In this document: in pieces, positions 1-11,149 of the stretch
Layout of the letters: the number at the start of each line of letters is the position of its first letter
How positions within the stretch are numbered: position 1 is the stretch's first letter
NCBI GenBank assembly: GCA_020740775.1
Contig: JAHEWK010000003.1
Span: 1,054,001 to 1,118,000 of the forward strand
Length of the DNA: 64,000 bases
Direction of reading: 5' to 3'
Source: Ilyonectria destructans
Lineage: Eukaryota; Ascomycota; Sordariomycetes; Hypocreales; Nectriaceae
The notes under the pieces: generated by a model
Databases searched by the model: none
What the model was told of the DNA's origin: nothing
The model's input: only the letters and a program-made list of their open reading frames with translations
Translations under genes and position numbers: made by a program

Positions 1-85
1 TCTCGTCTTGGGACGCGGACTTGGTCATCTCCTGACTTGATAAAGACGTTTTCTGACTTTTGTCCGCGTCTATATAAACCTACCA

Positions 86-1660
86 CTAGTCCTTCTTCAT
101 GCCCACCTTGCCAGCCTTGCGCATCCCGACCGCACTAATAGCCACACTAACAACTGCCAATCCAAAGCAGGTCCAGAATGCGCTGCGATAACCTTCGAGA
201 GTCGCAGATGCCTCGCTCACTCCCTCGTCTCCCATCTTGGAGTGCGTGACGGACGACGCAATCATTGCCGTGATTGCGGGCCCGACGCTGTTCCCCAGCT
301 GCGTGACGGTGTTGAAGATTCCTCCCGCGAGGGCCTGGTCTTTGCTGGGGAAGCTCGACGTGATGACCAGGTTGCTCACGTTGAACAGCAGGTCGATGCT
401 TACCACGCTGAGGCACATGGCCGGGAACCCGGCCGCCCAGTACGTCCATTCCGGGCCCTGGATGGCGAAGAGCAGCGGCGAGAGGGCGCTCAGGAAGCCG
501 CCGATCAGCACCAGGTTGCCGGCCGAGACCTTGTCCATCACCAGCCCTGCCACCAGGTTCGTGAGGACGCCGCAGGTGACCATCGGGAGGAACCTGAGCG
601 CGGCGTCGAGTGCGTTGAGGCCCTGGGTGATTTGGAAAAACAGCGTGCTCCAGTAGCCAAAGGCGTTAAACCACGACCACACGAGGAACACGGTGATGCA
701 CACCGTGGTGAACTCGCGCTTCTTCCACACGCTGTTGGAGATGATGGCTGGCCGGCCGAGGCGCTCCTGGCGGCCTACCCAGAAAATGAAGAATGGGACT
801 AGCAAGACTGCGATTGCTGTCAGGATTATGTTGTATGGCTTCGACATGGTGCTCCCGCTGTACGTGATTTGCGCGAAGATGTACGACAAGATGGCGAGGC
901 AGACGTTGGCCGCCACGACGCCGACCCAGTCGAAGCCGTGGATGAAGTGGTGCTTCATATTCTCCACGGGAGTAGTCTTGGGCAGGGTGAACCACGCGAG
1001 GACAGTTATGACAGCGTTAACCCCAGCAGCCATGTAATACGCCGTCCGCCATCCAGACAACTGAACAAAGACGCCGCCGAGAACCAGACCAGTCGCAAAC
1101 CCCAACGGACTGCCTCCACCAAACACGGCAAAGGCGACGTTCCGCAGCTTCCCGCTCGGGAACGTCGACGTGATGACGCTCACGGCCGTCGGCATGCAGA
1201 ACGACATGGCGACGCCCTGCAGCGCGCGGAAGGCGATGAGCTGCGCGCCCGTCTGCGCCACGGACACGGCCAGCGTGCACGCCGTGTACAAGACTGAGCC
1301 AAGCAAAAAGACAGGCCGGTTTCCCACGACGTCGGCGATGGCGCCCATGAGCAGAAGCGTGCATGAGAGGCCGAGCGCGTAGACGGACGCCGGCCAGAGC
1401 AGCAGGTTCTCGGGGAGGTGCAGCTCGTCGGCGATGGATGGCAATGCGACGGTGAGAGTGCCCGAGTTGAAGGTGTTGAGGAATGACACGCACGCGAGGG
1501 TCGCCATCAGCGCAGCGGATCGTGTCTTGCTGGGTGGGATGGGCTCTGAGTTTGAGGCCATTGCAGCTTGCTGAGTGCTGCTAACAGCCTCAGCTGGCGC
1601 CTCGAATATCCGCTCATCGCGAACGACAACTGGTTCCAGCTCGTATTGCGTCAATGACAT
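86..1660 (-). CDS. MFS multidrug/small-molecule exporter (DHA2-like), 524 aa
   Basis: Single-exon gene that begins at an ATG at 1660. The first ~45 residues form a polar cytoplasmic tail, followed by a typical major facilitator core. Hydrophobic segments start near residue 50 (ALMATLACVSFLNTFNSGTL), and the loop after TM2 carries the MFS motif A-like GAIADVVGNRPVFL. A second hydrophobic half ends near residue 515. Length and layout fit fungal drug:H+ antiporters related to DHA2, which export drugs or secondary metabolites across the plasma membrane. The substrate cannot be read from sequence. A Zn2Cys6 regulator lies 284 bp upstream on the same strand, so local regulation is plausible. No introns or frame damage were seen. 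Confidence 0.88.
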   Translation of the reverse strand: MSLTQYELEPVVVRDERIFEAPAEAVSSTQQAAMASNSEPIPPSKTRSAALMATLACVSFLNTFNSGTLTVALPSIADELHLPENLLLWPASVYALGLSCTLLLMGAIADVVGNRPVFLLGSVLYTACTLAVSVAQTGAQLIAFRALQGVAMSFCMPTAVSVITSTFPSGKLRNVAFAVFGGGSPLGFATGLVLGGVFVQLSGWRTAYYMAAGVNAVITVLAWFTLPKTTPVENMKHHFIHGFDWVGVVAANVCLAILSYIFAQITYSGSTMSKPYNIILTAIAVLLVPFFIFWVGRQERLGRPAIISNSVWKKREFTTVCITVFLVWSWFNAFGYWSTLFFQITQGLNALDAALRFLPMVTCGVLTNLVAGLVMDKVSAGNLVLIGGFLSALSPLLFAIQGPEWTYWAAGFPAMCLSVVSIDLLFNVSNLVITSSFPSKDQALAGGIFNTVTQLGNSVGPAITAMIASSVTHSKMGDEGVSEASATLEGYRSAFWTCFGLAVVSVAISAVGMRKAGKVGMKKD

Positions 1661-1944
1661 GGCTCAATTACACTCACTGGTGGGTTGGCTCAATTGTAGA
1701 ATGGCGGGGTATAAGCAACGATAAATAGACGCCAATCCGGCTTAATAATACCATGAAGCCATCTCAATGCGATGCGCATGTGGATTAATAATGTCAACGA
1801 AAGGGCGTCTGAACGAAACAGCTGCCTAGCCGGATGTGCTTTTTTACGACATCAACTACAGGGGGGTCATTGACCGATGGGCGTGTCAGCAGCTCGAAGC
1901 GGAAGGTATCGCAGTTCATGACATGGTGTTCTCTTCTCGGCGCA

Positions 1945-4074
1945 TCAGAGGTGACTCGAATGCTCCCCCTCGAGTCCAACGAACCACTCCTGCGAAAGCT
2001 GTGCGATGGCGTCATTGTGAAACTCGTCGAGGCCCAGGTTTTGCAAATCGCCGAAGCAGTCGAGGAACGTGTTGTCGACGCTCATGTTCACCAGGCCGGG
2101 GTGCGAGGCGTGGCCGTACAGCTCCTCCGTGTAAGCGACGGGCTGTGGAGTTATATCCGCAACTCCAGTGCTGACGGGCGGCGTCGTATGGGCGTCGACA
2201 ATATCGGCAACGACAGCGTCGCTCAGCCTGTCGAAGAGGTCGGAGCAGTTTCGCGCGAGATCCCACCGCTCGGAAACGGCCACGAGAACCTTGGAGCAGG
2301 CCCGCGTGTCGTTGACGACCTGCGCGATGGTGGGAGTTGTGTGCAGCTTGGCGCCGCTGCGTCCTTGAGTCGAAGACTGGAGAACCTGGAAGTGGTTGCG
2401 CAGTGCGTAGATGTACGACAGCCCGGCCATGAAGACGGCCTGCATCGTGATCCAGGAGTAGTTCATCTTCCTGGACCGGTGCAGGCTGGCGTACAGGCTG
2501 ATGGCCTCCCTCGACGAATCGAATATGTGCTGCAAGGTCACGCTGTTCAACGAGGCATCGCAAAGACACGGCGACGGCCGGAACAGCATCAACATGCCGT
2601 TGTGGTAGAGCAGCCGGTACCACTCCTCAGAGCGAAAACTCGATCCGCTCGCAGGCGATGCCACCTGAGAAGAAGCGTCGGCCCTGACGAGCGACAACGC
2701 CGCCGTCTCGGCGTGCCAGCTCTGCAACTCCTGGGCCAGCGCGTTCCGTATTTCTTCGTACTTGGCCGCGGCTTCTGAGGTGTGCTTCGCGCTGCGGTAT
2801 AGCGCGTTGAGGACTTTTCCGCAGAGGATGCGGTACTTGACGATGTGGACGAATATCGAGGTGGCGGCTCGCCATTGGGGCGTTCCGTATGTCGTCGAGG
2901 ACACGGGGCTGTCTGATGGCAGGGCCTCGGGGGGATTCGTGTAGTTGGGGAAGTCGGCGTCGATGTCCTCGAGTTGAATCCCGAGAGGTCGTCCGAGGGC
3001 AAGGCTCGCAACACGGTCCAGGGCGATCAAGCTCCAGAAGCATTTCTTCTTGATTTCCATGTCCTCTTCTTTCGACGTATCTCCCGACCCACGGTTGGAG
3101 TCGTTTTCTCCAGTACTCGGTCCACTGTTGCGGGCTCGCGGTATCTCATACGTGGATGCTCTGTGTAAGCCCATCTCCAAGCACGTCCGGCCAGCCACCC
3201 CGATGAGGTGCCAGACGCTTGTCGTTGTGTTGCTCGACGTGGTGCCCATCCGGTATTGGCAGATCAGGAGAAGCGCCTGCAGTCTTTCGATGCCGTCGCG
3301 CGCGAGGACGTCGGCGAGCTTCGTCATGGCACGGTTGTAGTGCGTTTCGGCGTCGTAGCCGCCGTTCCAGTTGAACTTGTGTACTTGGGCTGTTGCGATG
3401 GCGAGGGTGATGTCGACGAAGAAACTATGCACGGCGTCCACTTTATCAGGAGTCTCTGCCTCGTACACGGCTTCTAGCGACCGGTGCAAGGCCCTGGTGG
3501 ATAGAAATGGGTACGCAAGGTGGTCATGGCTGCAGTAGGCTCGCATGAGTTCTTCTACGAGGCTTTTCGGCGGTAGTCCTGAGAAGCCATGCGGTGACTG
3601 GCGGCCAGGTATTGATTGCGGCTTCCATCCTGCGGCGGAGAGCAGTGATGATGAAGGCTGAAGGCCGGATTGTAGCAGGTTCGCCAGAAAGAGACCGCTC
3701 GTTGAACCAACGAAATGATGGCCGCCACCAGCGATGAGACTCATTTGGATCACCTCCTCGGCGACTTCTACATCTCCACGCTGACTCGAGGCCTCGGGCT
3801 GTGGAGTTGTCGGTGTGCCAAATCCCACAGCTGGACCCTCGGCGCCATCGTCTCTCGTTGAGGACCGTCGAAGCCGGTCAGACAAGGCTGCATTATCAGC
3901 CTCAAGATCCCGAATCCGCCTTTCAAGTTTCTGCGTATTCCGCCGACGGAGCTGGTGCTCGCTGACTGCGTATCCACACTCCGCGTCGGCCCTCTTGCAG
4001 GGGGTACACTGCGGCAGGGCCTTGTCGCATCGGACCTTTCGCCGATGACATCTGTCACAGGCGCTCGGAGGCAT
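1945..4074 (-). CDS. Zn2Cys6 transcription factor with fungal-specific regulatory domain, 709 aa
   Basis: Intronless. The zinc cluster is at the extreme N-terminus: C6, C9, C16, C22, C25 and C33 (CX2CX6CX5CX2CX7C), with the basic HRRKVR stretch that contacts DNA. A short predicted coiled coil follows (QLRRRNTQKLERRIRDLEAD), as in Gal4-type dimers. The middle region (~190-480) resembles the Fungal_trans domain, including a TCLEMGLHR helix and a KKCFWSLIALDR-LGRPLGIQLEDID stretch. It is probably a nuclear regulator of one or both flanking MFS genes, which share its strand; that is inferred from proximity only. Long open frames on the opposite strand are coding shadows. Confidence 0.92.
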   Translation of the reverse strand: MPPSACDRCHRRKVRCDKALPQCTPCKRADAECGYAVSEHQLRRRNTQKLERRIRDLEADNAALSDRLRRSSTRDDGAEGPAVGFGTPTTPQPEASSQRGDVEVAEEVIQMSLIAGGGHHFVGSTSGLFLANLLQSGLQPSSSLLSAAGWKPQSIPGRQSPHGFSGLPPKSLVEELMRAYCSHDHLAYPFLSTRALHRSLEAVYEAETPDKVDAVHSFFVDITLAIATAQVHKFNWNGGYDAETHYNRAMTKLADVLARDGIERLQALLLICQYRMGTTSSNTTTSVWHLIGVAGRTCLEMGLHRASTYEIPRARNSGPSTGENDSNRGSGDTSKEEDMEIKKKCFWSLIALDRVASLALGRPLGIQLEDIDADFPNYTNPPEALPSDSPVSSTTYGTPQWRAATSIFVHIVKYRILCGKVLNALYRSAKHTSEAAAKYEEIRNALAQELQSWHAETAALSLVRADASSQVASPASGSSFRSEEWYRLLYHNGMLMLFRPSPCLCDASLNSVTLQHIFDSSREAISLYASLHRSRKMNYSWITMQAVFMAGLSYIYALRNHFQVLQSSTQGRSGAKLHTTPTIAQVVNDTRACSKVLVAVSERWDLARNCSDLFDRLSDAVVADIVDAHTTPPVSTGVADITPQPVAYTEELYGHASHPGLVNMSVDNTFLDCFGDLQNLGLDEFHNDAIAQLSQEWFVGLEGEHSSHL

Positions 4075-4480
4075 CTGCGCTCTGATAGGAGACAGGGACG
4101 TAGCAATTGGTTTCTTTGAGAGTTGTCAGGAGAGACGGGCGGCGGCGATGCGTCCACTCCGTCTCGGCGCTCGGTGGATGAGGCCGAATCTGGGGTATGA
4201 TCATCTCAACCCCGCTCGACCATCGTCCCATGCCCATGGGGAGTGGGCCAGTTCTCCAGTTTCCTCGGCAATTAAAGCGGTTGTGTTGAGAACGGGTCCA
4301 ATGGAGGGTGCTGTAATTTCTAATCTCTCATCAGGTTGTCAAGGTCAAGAATCATGACTCTTCTGGGGTTATGCTGGAAAAGACCAGACTCGGGAATCAA
4401 TTGTTCTGTATATACAACACTATCCTTGACTTCGTTTATACGTCAAGACAGAGCTCAACCCTTGCGCGGTTGAGACTCGA
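4075..4480. other. Intergenic: regulator promoter and 3' end of ACS carrier gene
   Basis: About 400 bp between the regulator start and the stop of the upstream MFS gene. It must hold the promoter of the first and the 3' UTR of the second. No repeat or RNA gene seen. Confidence 0.5.
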
Positions 4481-6073
4481 TTAATATGCGTAGAACAACA
4501 CGGCCTCGGAATCACTCTGCTTGATCTTCCTGTTCTCCTTGACCAGCATCCATCTCATAACCCACACACCAATCGCGCAGGCGGCTGCAAAACCGGCGCT
4601 GCTTGCCATTGGGATTTCGTACCGAGGAGCATTCGAGGCTGGCCAAAGGTACTGCTTATAGTTAGCGTCTGTTATTTCCAACATGGCCTGTTTTAGGGTG
4701 ACTTACTGGTGTCCAGATAAAGCTGATCGTCGCACTGACGTTGACGACGGCGAGGGCAGACGCCTTCTTCTGCTTAGTTTGGCCACAGGTGTTTCCAACC
4801 CAAGCCAGCAGGATGGAGTTGACAGCGTACGTGCCAATGGTAAAGACGCACATGGCAAAATATCTCGCGCCCGTGTTTAGCGTAGCGCAAGCAAGCACAA
4901 AACCGAAAATGGCAACTATTTTGGCAACTGTGATGTGCCAGGTGGCCTCATTGAAGTGCCCAGAGGACCGCGCCCAGAAAATGGAAATGATGCCGGCGAT
5001 GAGATATGGAGGGCAGGTAAGCACCAGTGTGATGGTGGTGTTGAAACCCAGAGTTTTGACAATGGTCGGGAAGAAGTTCTTGAAGCCGTTCGTCGCGAGG
5101 TGCATGTGCTGGAGAAATATGAACAGCCACACCTTGGGGTCGATGAGGGCCTCCTTAAGGCCGCCCCATGTACTCCCATCGAACCTCTGGCCTACAGTAT
5201 CGCGCGCGACTCTGTCATGGGCCAGCTGACGCTCCTCTGGGGTTAGCCATCTGGTGGTGAGTGGTTCATCGGGTAGTGTGTAACAGGCCACGACGGCAAG
5301 GACCAGAGTGACTGCGCCCTGAAGAATAAACAGCCATCTCCAACCCTTGATGCCCGAGGCACCGTCAAGTCCTTCAAAGACTCCAGCAGCAATCAGTCCG
5401 GCAAATGCAGAAGCAAGGATGTTTCCAGAGTAGAGGATGCTGATTCTGGTTGCGAGTTCCTTTCTGGTGTAAAAGGTCGAGAGCATGTAGAGAGCGCCGG
5501 GGTAGTAAGGAGCCTCGACGATACCGAGGAAGAAGCGAACCAGGACAATCCCAACGTAATTGTTGACCACGGCGGTGAGAGCGCTGACGATTGCCCACGC
5601 CATCATAAACCCGCCCATGTACCAAGAGGGCCTGACACGAGTGATGATCATGTTGCTGGGGATCTGACCTAGCGTGTATCCCACGAAGAGGATAGAAACG
5701 GCAGTGTTGTACTGAGACCCTTCAAGACCGAGATCTTCTTCAAGGCCATTCAATCGGCCTAGAGTGATGGCATTTCTGTCGAGGTAGTTGAGCCAGTACA
5801 TCAACCACAAGGTAGGCTGCCGTCTGGTTAGCGCTGGGTGACTTCTTGAGCAGTGTGCAGAGCACTTACCATGATCCAGAGATCGAGTTTCTTTACCAAT
5901 TTAATCTCCTCAGGGTCGGTCTTGGCAGTAGCTCCCGAGTAGTCGGCGTTGGGTCTCTTCTCGAAGACATCCGACGAATATTCTTGATGTGTTGAGGCAT
6001 GCTTCTCAACATCAATAGACGTTGGCGCTTGAGCAGCCTCAGTCGGCTGCTCATGGTTTCCGTGTGTCGCCAT
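4481..6073 (-). CDS. MFS anion:cation symporter (ACS family, Dal5/allantoate-permease type), 494 aa
   Basis: Three exons on the minus strand: 6073-5870, 5816-4707 and 4651-4481. Both introns have GTAAGT donors and CAG acceptors; the second has a GCTAAC branch site. All junctions are phase 0. The N-terminal ~65 residues are polar, followed by the family signature after TM1 (NYLDRNAITLGRLNGLEEDL), the ACS equivalent of DRxNIGNA. About 12 hydrophobic segments follow. Fungal ACS carriers import allantoate, ureidosuccinate, pantothenate, nicotinate or related organic anions with protons at the plasma membrane. The substrate is not determinable here. The first exon ends ...LDLWIM and the last ends near a short hydrophilic tail. 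Confidence 0.9.
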
Positions 6074-6543
6074 GGCTCAAGTTCAAGGCAGTCACCAGGA
6101 TTAAGACTGATGGATTGAGAAGAAGTTGCTCAACTCTCTTCGAGGACGGGAGTTGGGCCATATTTGTTTCGAGCTCGAATCTCTTCCCCGCAATATCCTA
6201 GATCTTCATTGCGGGGATCAGAATCCGGGGATGCATCTGAAGCGGGGACCAGGTGAGGGGATCGTCGATAGTATCGTTGCATTTGTCGTAGCATCGGTGC
6301 GCGGCGCCGACGGCCGACGAGTTGCCAAGAGCCGGTTCGGCGTACGAGCCCGATGTTACCAGGGACTCGCATGTGTAGTGATTGGAAGGAAACTTGTTTA
6401 AAACTTGTCCGCTTTTCACTAACTGTTCCTTGTTAAGTTTGGGCGCAACTCCCGATCGGCTGATAGTTCACAGATGCGAATTATGTCTCAAGATGTCCGA
6501 TGGACTCATAATCATAGGGGCCATTACGCAAGGTTTAATCTGG
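6074..6543. other. Intergenic between ACS carrier start and NLR 3' end
   Basis: 470 bp containing the carrier promoter and the NLR 3' UTR. No further feature supported. Confidence 0.45.
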
Positions 6544-9500
6544 CTACTTGTCCTCCTCAAACTCAACATACTGCGCCTTGATCTCCTCCTTCCACTCCTC
6601 GAGAGTGATGACCCTGTCCCCAACACGCACAGAACCCATGGGAACCGCCGGCGTCTTGTCGTCGTCTGGCTCCAGGTAAAAAAGCTCGTGGTTCTTGCCG
6701 CAAACATTCGGCTCGAGCTCACCGGCAAACAGTTTCTTGTGGCAATCCTCACACAAGTACGTCATGGCGCTCTCGGTCAAGCAGACCCAGAAACCGTTTG
6801 GCGAATCGAACAATGTGTCGCAGGGGCCGTCGCAGAATCCGATGGTCATGTTCAGCTTCTCAGGCTCGGACTCGGGCTCAGTCTCATCTTCAGCGACCTC
6901 AGCTTCCACATTCTCATTCTCCGCGTTCTCGTCAGCTGCATTCTCGTCTTCCACCTTCTTGTCTTCCGCTTTCTCGTCTTCCACCTTCTTGCCTTCCGCC
7001 TTCTCGTCTTCCCCCTTCTTGACGATGTTGTTCTCGTCGCCTGGAAGGTTGGAGGTTTGCTGCCCAGCCTCGCCGTCGTCTGGTGTGCCTTCCGTCGCAA
7101 CCTTCTGTGATTGTTTCCAGATCTCCAGTTTCCGCTCATACTCAGCATATTGTAACTTTTGCACCTGCCCCACCATCGCAAAGGCGACTTTGTTGTTGGC
7201 GTGATCGCGCATCGCGGAGAACACCGTGCTAAGGCCGAAGAATGACCTCATATCGTTCTCGACATCGTCATCATAGAGCATCTCGAGTGACTCTCTAGCA
7301 CAATTCCTCAGAACCTTCTTTGCCCGGACCTTGTCACCTCGTAATTGGAGGTATTGAGCAAAGGCGAGAGCATTTTCCGACGAACTGGCGCTTTCCAGTT
7401 TTTCAACCATCCCGTACCAGGATTCAATTTTGTTGTAGTATGTCTCGGCCTCGGATGTTGTGATCCCTTCCGCGGTGGCCAATCTGGTCCAGGCTTTAAA
7501 AAGATATGAAGTCATGGCGCTGGTGGCCCAGTCCTTCCTGTCCTCTCCAATCGCGGCTGGTATCGACTCCCAGACGGCAGTACCGGCAGTTTCGTGGCCA
7601 TCAAGCTCGACCAAAAGCCTTCCTTGATGGAATAAGAAGGAAAACGGGTCTCCATGATCAATTTCGTTCGCCTTCACCAGCAGTGTTTCGAGAAGGTCCC
7701 ACCGTTTCGCTGATTTAACCAGACTGCCGAGAAGTGGGCAGAATGTCGGGGATTCATTCGCGATACCTCCACCGACGAATAATCCGGCCATGTTTTTGCC
7801 ATCCTCTGACTGCTCGAGTAGTCCCTCCAGGAATTCAATGACGGCATCCCACTTCTCCTTCGATGCATATTTGATCAACACTTGAGAGAAGGATTTGATG
7901 ATGGAGTAAGACTGGTCAATCTCCATAATCTTAGCGTAGACTTCCATTGCTTTGTCTTGAGTCTCGTCACTTTTCCAGTATCTGTCTCCAAGATCGAGGA
8001 TCATTTTTGCCAGAACTCCTTTGTGCTGCTTGTCTTCTAGCCACTCAGCGTCTGCCATGCGCTGGTCAATCACGCCCTCGAGGAGAGTAATTGCTTCTTC
8101 TCCAGATTCGGCGACTCGGGACAGAGTGTAAGAAGCTCTCCAGTTAGTTGGGTCAAGCTCCATGGCTTTTCGGGCTCGATTCTCGGCAAGCGCTAAGGGT
8201 ATCTTGTCTCTGGGCAGGTAATCAAGCAGGGTGGCAGCCTTGGCTTCCCAGATCGAGTCCTTGTCGGTGACCCCGAGCAGCTCCTGTGACCAATTTTCGA
8301 CCATCTCAAACATTTCAACCGTTGGCTCGAAAATTCGGTCTATATCGTCAGGATCCTTCCGGTCGTTCTACAACGCGACGCCTTATTAGTCTGATCGCCC
8401 TCTGAAGCATACTGCGTTTACATACCTTTGTGATGAGTGAATAGAGAAAAACGAAAGCGCGAAAGGTTTCTCGCTTCGTGGTGTCAGTTTGAAACAGATT
8501 TGCTGCAACCAGCTTCACGGCTGCTTCGTAAAGAACTTTGTGATGATCTGCTCCTGGAGTGTTGAAGGCAGTAACCAGGGGCGAGTCCTTGACCTTCTCA
8601 ATCACTGCGGAATCCTTGAACCATTTTGCGATGGCAGTTGTGCCCTCGTCGGCAAATACCCAGGAGTTCCATGTGGTAGGTATCTCATCCCTAGAAAAGT
8701 CGACCTCGTCTGTTTGCAGGTCGTTTGTGCTGAATGCGAAGAACGAATCCAAGGCAAACCTTTCAGTGAAGAGCCTGACAAGCATAGCACCAGCCTCGGC
8801 CTTGAGAGAACGATCGGCCAAGGAGAGGTCAGTCGTGTCCAAGTGATACAGAAGATGACTCATTGCATGATCTTTCAACACTTCTGTCTTGTCATTTCGT
8901 TCCTCCTCCAGACAGGTCAGGCATCTCAAAACGATAGTAATATGGCCGTTGTCGGGATCTTGGTGAATGTAATTACCCTTGCGCCGCATCTTGAGATCAA
9001 AAAACTCGTCAAACCCAAATTTGCCGTAGAGATCTTCGGGGCACACTGTCCGCAAGTAGTGCTTGATGATATTGATCTCTGCGGGCTGAATCTCCTTTAA
9101 CCCACTCGAGCTCGCCTCGTCGCCAGTATCCTTCGTCTTGAGGGGAATCTCCTCCAACATTTCGCTGACCCTAAAGTCAACAGCGTTATACTCAGTCATA
9201 AAGATCGTGTACTTGGTCTTTATCTTGGACTCCATCGACATGAGGGATGTGCCGCCCCCATTGCCGGCTTTGAGCGCGAGGATCCCTTCCATTTCCAGAG
9301 GGGTCATCCACACTGGTGCTGCCCAAATCCAAAGGATTATTTCGTTGATCTCCGAGATCTCTTTTGAAGTGCGTGTTTCATTCAGCTTCTGGATATCAGC
9401 CTCGATCTGGTCGAGGCGCGCATCGCCCGCGCCTTGGAGATATGTGTTGATCTCCTCCACGTCGTCCGTCTTCGCGATGTTGTCAAGAACTCGGCTAATC

Positions 9501-11149
9501 TTGTAGTAGTCGCCCCCAGTGGATTCTTTGAGGTCGACCAGGATCTTCTCTCTCATCTCTGACACCCCGGGCCGTGTCGTGTCTTTCAGAATCTCCATCT
9601 GTTCCATGCGGCTGTTGATGTACAGTTCGACATCTTGCTTGTTCGGCTCTCCCAGTTCAATCTTCTCTACTTTCAAGCCCCCCGCTCTCTCGATACTATC
9701 GAACATCTCTCGATTTCCCGTTAACAGGATACGAGTCCGCTGGATCAGCGCATTGTCTGAAAAGTTCTGGAGGATGTGGGTAAATGCATCGATGTTGCTG
9801 CCAAGTCCATCAAGGACGAGGAAGAAGGTGACATCAATGTTGGCGATGTCCTCGTTCTGTAGGAGCAACTGACTCCACATGTCTAGAGGACCATCAAAGT
9901 ACTGTGACTTTTCGCAGATTGTAGCAACGCTCTTCAAGAAGGGTTCATCACCAAGAGCAAGCTGGCACATGAGGTTTCTTGAAATAGCCACTGCAGAGTC
10001 GGGATTGGCAGATGATTTGGAGTCATTTTCCACGAAATTGTGGGCAACAACCGCTCGGGAACCGGCAGCCCCAATCGTCTTCATCTTGCGTAGATGAAGG
10101 ACGACATTGGATGCCAGAAGGGTTTTACCTGCCCCATCCTCACCCTCGAGACCAAGAATTTGGCTAGAACCGTCGTTTGAGGTAGCCCACGCCTGGAAGC
10201 GGGTGTCTTGCACGAGCCATTCACCACTGCCCTCGAGAATCTTTGATCTGTGTCTCTTCCAGGTCTTTTCCCACGGCTCCTGGGTAGGCTCAAGGATTTT
10301 CGGTTCGAACTCCATTGCTTTGACAATTGCCAGTTTCCACTTCTGCAGTTCCTTCTCTTGCCTCAATTGGTTCTTCTCATCCACCAAGGTGGTGTGCACC
10401 TTGCGCGTCAATGACAGACCGTCTCTCGAGTTGGTGGCGGCCTCATTGCTAGACTTCCAAGTCTGAGCTGATACAAGGCCACGCTCCTTGTCGACCAAGT
10501 TCTTCATGGCGCCCAAAAGGTCCTGAACACCGTCGTCATTGAGGAACATCTGCTTCATGAAAGCGGCAAATTTGTTGCGCTTGAGTTTGAGCTTGAGAGA
10601 CCGGTCGCAAATCTCGACGAAGATGTGGAGGTGCTGGCAGGCAACTTTGGTCAACTTGGAATCCATTCCGGACGCAGAGTAGTAGCTCAAGCGGTCAAGG
10701 AATTCGGTGCATTTCTCAAGGAGCGATGCCAGACTCTCGAAGATGCCCTCATACCCCTGCCAGGCTTGAATGACAAATGTCAAGGCATTGTAGCAGGTTC
10801 CTGCTGGGGCGAAGGCCTACGCTGACGGTTAGTCGGCCGCTCGACTGCTCGGTTCTCAGGTTCATCATCTTACATATGAAGCGCCATCCGCGACGATACC
10901 GCCAACGGTTTGAATGCACTGAAGGGTCCGGTTGAAGATGTTTCTGATGGCACCGTATTTTTCGGCCGCTTTCTTATCGCTGGATTGAGCCTGGTCCAGA
11001 TATTGCAGGACGTTATCGATTCCGAGCTGCTTCATCTTAGACCGATCACCACCAGCCATCTGGACCACTCGGTCCTCGACTTCTTTCCATGTCCGATTAA
11101 TCTCGTCGTCGACGTTGGCACCGAAGATGGCTGTGTCTGGTGCCGCCAT
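6544..11149 (-). CDS. STAND/NLR protein: Goodbye-type N-terminus, NACHT, helical repeats, acidic repeat and C-terminal Cys/His module, 1,496 aa
   Basis: Three exons: 11149-10874, 10816-8426 and 8367-6544, all phase 0 (donors GTAAGA and GTATGT, acceptors CGTAG and TTGTAG). Residues ~1-230 match the fungal Goodbye domain, which commonly caps NLRs; exon 2 opens with the family-typical FAPAGTCYNALTFV stretch. The P-loop GEDGAGKT is at ~317-324 and the Walker B-like LVLDG at ~425-429, giving a NACHT ATPase. Exon 3 is helical and TPR-like (regular ~34-residue periodicity, e.g. ARKAMELDPTNWRASYTLSR). Residues ~1337-1395 are a Lys/Glu/Asp repeat. A Cys/His cluster follows (C1401, C1405, C1418, C1428, C1431, C1445, H1449), possibly zinc-binding. 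Fungal NLRs sense non-self or stress and can trigger cell death; the ligand here is unknown. Confidence 0.88.

Noticed and set aside
1834..2778. 314-codon open frame on the plus strand inside the first zinc-cluster gene
   Set aside because: Antisense shadow of a GC-rich coding region, with no domain and an arginine/valine-rich artificial composition.
6382..7110. 242-codon frame opposite the NLR acidic repeat
   Set aside because: It mirrors the repeat on the other strand; the leucine/valine-rich composition results from the complement of Glu/Lys codons.
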